Source of the DNA: Holophagales bacterium UBA5066
GTDB taxonomy: Bacteria; Acidobacteriota; Thermoanaerobaculia; UBA5066
Direction: 5' to 3'
Length of the DNA: 20,226 nucleotides
NCBI GenBank assembly: GCA_002414905.1
Contig: DIAY01000178.1
Coordinates: 1-20,226, forward strand
Below are positions 14,642 to 20,226 of this stretch, in pieces. Position 1 is the stretch's first letter. Every line of letters starts with the position of its first letter. The notes beneath the pieces were generated by a model. The model made no database searches. It saw only the letters and a list, made by a program, of their open reading frames with translations, and had not been told where the DNA came from. The position numbers and the translations under genes are program-made.

Positions 14642-15970
14642 ATGAGCAGCGAACCGTTTCTGGCCATCGAGGCCGTCGGGATCGGGAAGAAGTATCGGAT
14701 CGGGCGACATCTCGAAGGGCAGGCAGGGCTTCGAGAGACGCTGGCAGCGGCGGGGACAGAGCTTGCCCACCGCGTCGCCGGCAGCCGCCGGGCGCATGCA
14801 GCGGCCGAACGACGTCCGGAAATCTGGGCCTTGCGCGACGTGTCGTTCTCGATGCGCCGCGGTGAGGCCCTTGGAGTCATCGGGCGCAACGGGGCCGGAA
14901 AGTCGACCCTCTTCAAGGTGCTCTCGCGCATTACGGACCCGACGGAAGGCCGCGCGAGGGTGAGAGGCCGGGTTGCGAGCCTTCTCGAGGTCGGCACGGG
15001 GTTCCAGGGAGACCTTACCGGGCGGGAGAACGTCTACCTCAACGGGGCGATCCTCGGGATGAGGCGTTCGGAGATCGCGGCCCGGTTCGACGAGATCGTC
15101 GCGTTCTCCGAGGTGGAGCAGTTCATCGACACGCCGGTCAAGAGGTACTCCAGCGGCATGTACATGCGGCTCGCCTTCGCCGTGGCGGCCCACCTCGAGC
15201 CGGAGATCCTGATCGTGGACGAGGTCCTGGCCGTAGGCGACGCCGCGTTCCAGGCGAAGTGCCTCTCACGGATGAGGAGCCTCCCGGAGTCGGGGCGGAC
15301 GATTCTGTTCGTCAGCCACAACATGTCGGCTATCCGCCAGCTCTGCGAGCGTTCCCTGCTGCTCGAGGCGGGACGGATCGCTTTCGACGGTCCCACGGAC
15401 GAGACGGTCGACCTATACCAGCGAAGCCTCGCGCGGATACAGTCTCGCGGTCAGCTCGCCCGCCGCCTCGCCGATCTCGCGCCGGACCCGGTTTTTGAGC
15501 TCCTCGACTTTAGGGTGCGGCAGGACGGGCACGATTCGGATGCTCCCTCGGTTGGACGTCCTGTCGAGGTCGTGGTGCGATACGCGCTGAAGCGGGACAC
15601 CGTCGGATTCACGATGGGAGTGGACCTTCGTGACCAGGACGGCCTGATCGTCCTCGAGAGCTTCCACAACGGGGCGGAGGGCCGGATTCCGATGGAACGG
15701 TCCGGAACGTACGAGTCGACCCTGGAGATCCCGGCCGAATTCCTGGCGCCAATCCCCTACGAGGTGCGGCTTCGCCCGGCGATCTACGGACACAGGGAGC
15801 TCTTGTCGGCGCCGATCAGCGCCCTCGTGACGATGCAGGCGGGAGGTCGCGTGAACAGCTCGTTCCCGGGCTACCGGCCGTTGGGCCGGATCGCCCCACT
15901 TCTGACCTGGGCGACCGCCGAGCTCCGGAACTCGCGCGTGGAGAAGCTGAGCGAAGGTGGAGACTCATGA
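14642..15970 (+). CDS. wzt: Polysaccharide ABC transporter, ATPase with C-terminal glycan-binding-like domain (Wzt-like)
   Basis: A 442-residue ATPase energising glycan export. The nucleotide-binding domain has Walker A GRNGAGKS (81-88), a Q-loop region in VASLLEVGTGFQGDLTGRENVYLNG (typical of Wzt/TagH), signature YSSGM (169-173), Walker B ILIVDEVLAVGD (Asp193-Glu194) and H-loop His226. The N-terminal stretch between KKYRIG and ALRDVSF carries an insert common in this family. Residues from about 275 to the end form a beta-rich domain like Wzt-C of E. coli O8/O9a, which binds the modified non-reducing end of the O-antigen; such transporters export chains finished in the cytoplasm and read their terminus. 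The start is ATG at 14642 with GGGAAG upstream. The end overlaps the next start (ATGA at 15967-15970). Confidence 0.95.
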   Translation: MSSEPFLAIEAVGIGKKYRIGRHLEGQAGLRETLAAAGTELAHRVAGSRRAHAAAERRPEIWALRDVSFSMRRGEALGVIGRNGAGKSTLFKVLSRITDPTEGRARVRGRVASLLEVGTGFQGDLTGRENVYLNGAILGMRRSEIAARFDEIVAFSEVEQFIDTPVKRYSSGMYMRLAFAVAAHLEPEILIVDEVLAVGDAAFQAKCLSRMRSLPESGRTILFVSHNMSAIRQLCERSLLLEAGRIAFDGPTDETVDLYQRSLARIQSRGQLARRLADLAPDPVFELLDFRVRQDGHDSDAPSVGRPVEVVVRYALKRDTVGFTMGVDLRDQDGLIVLESFHNGAEGRIPMERSGTYESTLEIPAEFLAPIPYEVRLRPAIYGHRELLSAPISALVTMQAGGRVNSSFPGYRPLGRIAPLLTWATAELRNSRVEKLSEGGDS

Positions 15971-17028
15971 CGAACTCCCGTCTCGAAGCGACGAACGAGT
16001 CCGCGGTGTTCGGCGCCGTCGTGACGACGATTCAGGCACCGACGGAGTGCCTGACCCGACTTGCCGAGAGGATGCGCGAGGAGAGAGGGCGGCTCGTCGT
16101 CGTCGGCGATACGAAGACTCCGCCGGGCTTCCAGCTCGAGGGGGTGGCGTTCCTGTCGATCGAGGCCCAGTTCCAATCGGGGAGCCGCTTTGCCCTCGAG
16201 CTTCCGAGGGGTCACTACGCCCGAAAGAACCTCGGGTACCTGGACGTCATCCGGGCGGGTGCCGCGGTGGTCTACGAGACCGACGACGACAACGCCCCGC
16301 TGCCGGGCTGGGGCGTCCGACAGGAGGAGACGAACACCTCCACCTGTCGTGGAGATGGTTGGGTCAACGCATACCGACACTTCACGGCCGAAGCGATCTG
16401 GCCGCGCGGGCTACCCCTCGACGCCGTCCTGTCGAAGGACGGTGAGTCGGTCACGAGCGACGAGGTCTTGGCCCGGGTCCGTGCTCCGATTCAGCAGGGG
16501 CTCGCGAACGGTGAGCCCGACGTGGACGCGGTCTGGCGCCTGACGATGCAGCGCGAGGTTACGTTCAACGAGGCTCCGAGCCTGCTTCTTCCGCCGGGCG
16601 CCTGGTGCCCTTTCAACAGCCAGAGCACCTGGTGGTTCCCGGTGGCCTACCCGCTCCTCTACCTGCCGAGCTTCTGCAGCTTCCGGATGACCGACATCTG
16701 GCGGAGCTTCGTCGCCCAGCGTTGCCTCTGGGAGCTCGGGATCGGGGTCGTGTTTCACGGACCGGAAGTCGTACAGGAGAGGAACGTCCATAACCTCATG
16801 CGCGATTTCGAGCAGGAGGTTCCGGGCTATCTCGGAAACCGGCGAATGGCGAAGGTCCTCGCGGAGACGAGCCTGCGGAGTGGAGAGGACCAGGTCGGGC
16901 CGAACCTGATCCGCTGCTACGAGGCGCTCGTCGGCGCCGGGTTCTTCCAGGAGAAGGAAGCTGCGCTCGTCGACCTTTGGCTCGAGGAGTTCAGGGGTGC
17001 GGCGGGGCCTCGCAAGGCGGAGGCGTAG
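15967..17028 (+). CDS. STELLO/DUF288-family putative glycosyltransferase
   Basis: A 353-residue soluble protein with no signal peptide or membrane segment. It resembles the STELLO (DUF288) family, first characterised in plants as Golgi proteins tied to cellulose synthesis. Supporting stretches are VVVGDTKTP near residue 45, RGHYARKNLGYLDVIRAGAAVVYETDDDNAP (Asp106-108 form a D-x-D-like metal site typical of GT-A folds), and CPFNSQSTWWFPVAYPLLYLPSFCSFRMTDIWRSFVAQRCLW. It is placed directly after the ATPase in an ATGA overlap, so it is expressed with the exporter and probably builds or caps the same glycan. Reaction and sugar are unknown. Its stop TAG is followed at once by the ATG of the next gene, in the same frame. 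Confidence 0.8.
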   Translation: MTNSRLEATNESAVFGAVVTTIQAPTECLTRLAERMREERGRLVVVGDTKTPPGFQLEGVAFLSIEAQFQSGSRFALELPRGHYARKNLGYLDVIRAGAAVVYETDDDNAPLPGWGVRQEETNTSTCRGDGWVNAYRHFTAEAIWPRGLPLDAVLSKDGESVTSDEVLARVRAPIQQGLANGEPDVDAVWRLTMQREVTFNEAPSLLLPPGAWCPFNSQSTWWFPVAYPLLYLPSFCSFRMTDIWRSFVAQRCLWELGIGVVFHGPEVVQERNVHNLMRDFEQEVPGYLGNRRMAKVLAETSLRSGEDQVGPNLIRCYEALVGAGFFQEKEAALVDLWLEEFRGAAGPRKAEA

Positions 17029-17313
17029 ATGGGGCGAGGGATCGAGCTCATCCGGGAGATTCGCCTTTCGAACACCCTCTGCTGTGAGGACGGGGCGACG
17101 GAAATTCTGAGTAGCGGCATTACGAACCACCCGAGGGCGAAGGCGCTCCTGAAGCGCTTCTTCGGCACGACCCTCGGTCCGCTCGTGCGGACGGACCGGA
17201 CGCCTGGGCCGGCGGCCCGCGCCGCGGAATCCTCCATCGACGATCTCTACTTTGCGGTGTTCCGAAAGAGAGCGGACGCCTCGCGACGCTTCGACCACAT
17301 CGTCCCGTTCTGA
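17029..17313 (+). CDS. Unrecognised 94-residue protein
   Basis: A small ORF beginning at the ATG next to the previous TAG stop and ending 12 nt before the next gene. Codon use is GC-rich at third positions like its neighbours, which supports a real gene. The protein is basic in its centre (AKALLKRFFGTTLGPLVRTDR), has two adjacent Cys residues (about residue 18-19), no signal peptide and no membrane segment, and ends FDHIVPF. I recognise no domain. It shares its frame with the upstream STELLO-like gene, so a nonsense change splitting a longer protein, or a C-terminal accessory part, cannot be excluded. Confidence 0.6.
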   Translation: MGRGIELIREIRLSNTLCCEDGATEILSSGITNHPRAKALLKRFFGTTLGPLVRTDRTPGPAARAAESSIDDLYFAVFRKRADASRRFDHIVPF

Positions 17314-17325
17314 GGTCTCCGTCTG

Positions 17326-19269
17326 TTGGAACGCCCGCTCGTCTCCGTCATCATCCCGAGCTTCAACCAGGGTACCTACATCAGGGAGACGCTCGAGTCC
17401 TGCTTCTCGCAGGAGTACCGGCCGCTGGAGGTCCTCGTCTTCGACGGCGGCTCGAGGGACGGAACGGTTGACGTGCTTCGGTCGTTCGGCGACAGGCCCG
17501 AGCTTCGGTGGGTCTCGGAACCGGATGGCGGGGTCGTCGACGCCGTGAACAAGGGGCTGTCGGCGGCAAGAGGAGCCGTCCTGGCGATCCAGAGCTCGGA
17601 CGACTTCTATCTGCCGGGTGCTCTCGACGCAGCCGTTTCGGCCCTCGAGGTGTCTCCCGACCTGGCGTTCGTCTATGGCGATGTCGAGTACGTCGATGCA
17701 GACGGGGAAGTGACGGGCCGGACCCATCTCGGGCCTTGGAGCCTTCGCGCGTTTCTGGGCCGGGACATGTACGTGAACCAGGCGAGCGCGTTCTTCCGCG
17801 CCTGGGCGGCCCGCGAGGTAGGGCTCTGGGACGAGGAAGTCCCCTACGCGGCGGACTCGGACTATTGGCTCCGGATGGGACTCCGTTTCCCCGCGCGAAA
17901 GATCGACCGGCTCCTCTCCCGATATCGGTACCACGAGGCCCAGAGGGACAAGACCGGGACGCGGCCGGCGCGCGACTGGGAGAAGTCTGTCCGGAAGCGC
18001 ATCGCCTCTCGCGAATTGGCGCCGGAGCTTCTGGGTCCGGCACGGCGCGGGATTCACCTGACGTGGCATCACTACACGCCGGAGTCGCACTGGAAGAAGC
18101 GCACGCTTTCGCTCTACAGCGCCCTGCTCGCGGAACCGCGGGCTGTCCTTAAGGAAGGCTTCCCGAGGAGGGAGCTTCTCCCCGGCCGCGAGCCAATATG
18201 GAAAGTTCTCTCGCGGACGAAGCGGCGCCTCGGAACCCTCGCCTTCGATCGGCCCCGGCTCGCCTGGCCTCTTCTGCTCCCAGGCGGAGCGGGGCGCCGG
18301 TGGCCCTCGTTCCGCAACCGGAACGAGACGCTCGTCCCGGGCCCTCGCGGACGAGGCTTCGACTGCGCGTGGAAGTGGACCTCGGAGCTGACCCTCTCGC
18401 GAGTCTTTCCCGCGGCCGGGCGGCGGCTCCTCGAGAGCGCGCTCTCCGAGTGGCCGATTCTCCTCGGCTCGGCAAAGACGTCCCCATCCGGCGAAGTGCC
18501 GGCCGTGTCGTTCGTGATCGGGCACCGTGGGGAGGAGCGGGTTCCGCTCCTCCTCGCGACGATCGAGAGCCTGCGGCAGCAACGAGACTGCCCCGTCGAG
18601 ATCCTCGTTGTTGAGCAGTCGGCGACTCCTGTCCTCGGCGGAAAGCTCGCGGAGGGCGTGCGCTGGATCCACCAGGAGCCCCCGGACCAGACGATGCCTT
18701 ACTCGCGGGCGTGGGCGTTCAACGCCGGCGCGAAAGCCGCACGGGGCCGGATCATCGTCCTCCACGACAACGACATCCTCGCCCCCTCGGCCTACGCGGC
18801 GGAGCTCGTCCGCCTGGCGTTAGAGGGCTGGGATGCGATGCATTTGATGCGGTATCTCTTCGACGTCGACGAAGCGACGACGGAGAGCTTGACTCGCGGG
18901 CTCGAGGTCTTGCGACCCTCGCTCCGATCGAAGACACCCACGGCCGTTCGGGAGAACCTCCAGGGAGGCACGATCGCGATCACTCGCGAGTGCTACCTTC
19001 GCATCGGGGGCCACGACGAGGGCTTCGTCGGCTGGGGGGGTGAGGACAACGAGTTCTACGACCGATGCCGGCTCGTACGCTCCCACTCCTGGGCCTATCT
19101 GCCATTCGTCCACCTCTGGCATGCCCCCCAGCCGCAGAAGTTGAAGGGGCGCCGCTCTCTCGACTATTTCGAGAGAGTGATGGGCCTCCCGAGAGAGGAA
19201 CGTGCCCGGCGGCTCGCAGTGCGGCCGATGGGCTCGCCTGAGGGGCCGGCGATGCCCCTCGAGGTCTGA
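17326..19269 (+). CDS. Tandem two-domain GT-A (GT2-type) glycosyltransferase
   Basis: A 647-residue cytoplasmic protein carrying two glycosyltransferase modules. The first (about residues 5-215) is a classic GT2: VSVIIPSFNQGTYIRETLESC, DGGSRDGTVDVL, SSDDFY (Asp92-Asp93, the metal/donor site) and WDEEVPYAADSDYWLRM. The second (about 394-620) starts VSFVIGHRGEERVPLLLATIESL, has LHDNDIL (Asp481, Asp483) and GGHDEGFVGWGGEDNEFYDRC (561-581), the C-terminal motif of galactosyltransferase-like GT-A enzymes such as Glyco_transf_7C. The linker of some 180 residues is basic and lacks clear membrane helices. A double enzyme could add two sugars alternately. The start is TTG at 17326, with GAGGT at 17312-17316 as Shine-Dalgarno 9 nt before; no ATG precedes the first strand. 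It is followed after 1 nt by the second asnB-like gene. Confidence 0.88.
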   Translation: MERPLVSVIIPSFNQGTYIRETLESCFSQEYRPLEVLVFDGGSRDGTVDVLRSFGDRPELRWVSEPDGGVVDAVNKGLSAARGAVLAIQSSDDFYLPGALDAAVSALEVSPDLAFVYGDVEYVDADGEVTGRTHLGPWSLRAFLGRDMYVNQASAFFRAWAAREVGLWDEEVPYAADSDYWLRMGLRFPARKIDRLLSRYRYHEAQRDKTGTRPARDWEKSVRKRIASRELAPELLGPARRGIHLTWHHYTPESHWKKRTLSLYSALLAEPRAVLKEGFPRRELLPGREPIWKVLSRTKRRLGTLAFDRPRLAWPLLLPGGAGRRWPSFRNRNETLVPGPRGRGFDCAWKWTSELTLSRVFPAAGRRLLESALSEWPILLGSAKTSPSGEVPAVSFVIGHRGEERVPLLLATIESLRQQRDCPVEILVVEQSATPVLGGKLAEGVRWIHQEPPDQTMPYSRAWAFNAGAKAARGRIIVLHDNDILAPSAYAAELVRLALEGWDAMHLMRYLFDVDEATTESLTRGLEVLRPSLRSKTPTAVRENLQGGTIAITRECYLRIGGHDEGFVGWGGEDNEFYDRCRLVRSHSWAYLPFVHLWHAPQPQKLKGRRSLDYFERVMGLPREERARRLAVRPMGSPEGPAMPLEV

Positions 19270-19270
19270 C

Positions 19271-20226
19271 ATGTGCGGCATCGCCGGCTGGATCGGGTTC
19301 CCGGCCCTCGGCGAGGGCGAGCAGGACGCCGTGCAGCGGGCGATCGCCCATCGTGGCCCGGACGACGAAGGGTGCTTCGTCGATGCGAAGGCGGGAGTGG
19401 GGCTGCTCCACCGCCGGCTCTCCATCATCGACCTCAGCCCTCTCGGGCATCAGCCGATGTCGAATGAGGACGGCTCGGTCGTCCTCAGTTTCAACGGCGA
19501 GATCTACAACTTCGCCGAGCTACGCCCCGAGCTGGAGTCGAAGGGTCACATCTTCCGCTCACGGACCGACTCGGAAGTCCTCCTTCACGGCTGGGAGGAG
19601 TGGGGCGAAGTGGTTCTTCAGAAGGTCCGTGGGATGTTCGCGTTCGCGATCTGGGACGGACGGAAGAGGACGCTGACGTTGGCCCGGGATCCGATGGGGA
19701 TCAAGCCACTATTCCTCTGGCGGTCGAATGAGGGACGGCTCGTATTTGCCTCGGAACTGAAGGCATTCCTGGGGCTCGCGGGGTTCGCCGCGAGCCCGGA
19801 CCTTCACTCGATTCGGCAATTCCTCGAGTTCTCGTTTATCCCTGATACGGAACGGACTTCGCTCGAAGGTGTGCGGAAGCTGCCGCCCGGGCACGTCCTG
19901 ACGGTATCCGTCGAGGACGTCGGAGCCGGCCGGCGCCCGGAGGCAAGAGCTTTCTTCCAGCCTCCGCGGGTCGTCCACAGCGACAGTGGGACCTGGTCTC
20001 TCGACGCACGGGCGGACCGGCTCTTCGAGGTGCTTTCGGAAGTTGTCTGCCAGCATCTGGTGGCCGACGTTCCGGTGGGCCTCCTCCTCTCCGGAGGGCT
20101 CGACTCGAGTGTCATCGCGGCGCTCGCGAGACGGACAGGCCCCGTGAGAACGATCTCGATGGGCTTCGCCGACTCCGAGCTTGACGAGAGACCCTTCGGG
20201 CGGGCCGTGAGCAAGTACCTCGGGAC
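19271..20226 (+). CDS. asnB: Second asparagine-synthase-type amidotransferase (AsnB family), 5' part
   Basis: First 318 residues of a second AsnB-type enzyme, cut by the window end. MCGIAGWIG supplies the Cys nucleophile; RAIAHRGPDDEG, RLSIIDLSPLGHQPMS, FNGEIYNFAELR, RTDSEVLLHGW, MFAFAIWDG and RDPMGIKPLF are the expected glutaminase-domain motifs. The synthetase domain begins with a standard PP-loop SGGLDSS (274-280). It differs clearly from the one at 9887, so it is not a recent copy. Compared with that protein the PP-loop keeps the usual Leu. The ATG at 19271 comes one base after the glycosyltransferase stop. As with the first, amidation of a sugar carboxylate is a plausible role, and free asparagine synthesis an alternative. 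Confidence 0.93.
   Translation, partial: MCGIAGWIGFPALGEGEQDAVQRAIAHRGPDDEGCFVDAKAGVGLLHRRLSIIDLSPLGHQPMSNEDGSVVLSFNGEIYNFAELRPELESKGHIFRSRTDSEVLLHGWEEWGEVVLQKVRGMFAFAIWDGRKRTLTLARDPMGIKPLFLWRSNEGRLVFASELKAFLGLAGFAASPDLHSIRQFLEFSFIPDTERTSLEGVRKLPPGHVLTVSVEDVGAGRRPEARAFFQPPRVVHSDSGTWSLDARADRLFEVLSEVVCQHLVADVPVGLLLSGGLDSSVIAALARRTGPVRTISMGFADSELDERPFGRAVSKYLG

Noticed and set aside
16411..18765. 784-codon open frame on the - strand
   Set aside because: It covers parts of three well-supported + strand genes and has the Arg/Glu/Pro-rich composition of a shadow frame, with no recognisable domain.
1..20226. CRISPR arrays, tRNA/rRNA genes, transposase genes or insertion-sequence ends
   Set aside because: None was seen by reading the sequence; no regularly spaced repeats, tRNA-like arms or transposase motifs stood out, though a tool-based scan was not possible.

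Overview
This 20.2 kb window is a GC-rich stretch of a cell-surface polysaccharide (O-antigen or capsule type) biosynthesis and export locus. Every supported gene reads on the + strand and most are packed head to tail. The organism is most likely a Gram-negative bacterium: an outer-membrane beta-barrel protein with a signal peptide sits inside the locus, and export uses a Wzm/Wzt-type ABC transporter. GC-rich third codon positions and the gene mix would fit an Acidobacteriota-like or proteobacterial genome, but nothing here fixes the phylum.

Layout. (1) 1-1637: the 3' end of an AlgI-like MBOAT O-acyltransferase and a membrane-anchored SGNH/AlgX-like partner, a two-gene acylation module. (2) 1638-1826: the only sizeable intergenic gap, holding an imperfect inverted repeat. 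(3) 1827-6678: a GT4 glycosyltransferase, a large fusion of a WecA/MraY-type sugar-phosphate transferase with the membrane and nucleotide-binding half of a WbpM/CapD-type protein, a beta-barrel outer-membrane protein, and a UDP-glucuronate 4-epimerase-like SDR enzyme. (4) 6679-11791: two polytopic GT-C-like membrane proteins and a full asparagine-synthase-type amidotransferase, with a scar between the two membrane genes (about 8220-8413) that joins a relic of a second asnB-like gene to a copy of the epimerase 3' end. (5) 11788-13744: an intact GT4 and a broken GT4 pseudogene. (6) 13741-15970: the ABC exporter, permease then ATPase with a C-terminal glycan-binding-like domain. (7) 15967-20226: a STELLO/DUF288-like protein, a 94-residue unknown, a tandem two-domain GT2-type glycosyltransferase, and a second asparagine-synthase-type gene cut by the window end.

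How the genes may work together. The polyprenyl-phosphate sugar-phosphate transferase would start the glycan on a lipid carrier, the GT4, GT2 and STELLO-like enzymes would extend it on the cytoplasmic side, and Wzm/Wzt would flip the finished chain. The GT-C and MBOAT/SGNH proteins would add sugars or acyl groups at the periplasmic face. A uronate epimerase with two AsnB-type amidotransferases suggests a polymer containing amidated uronic acids (inference).

The most unusual observations are the scar at 8220-8413, best explained by an ancestral tandem duplication of an epimerase/GT-C/asnB module followed by a deletion; the WecA-WbpM(N) fusion; the STELLO-like protein with an unrecognised 94-aa neighbour beside the exporter; and the internally deleted, frameshifted GT4 gene.
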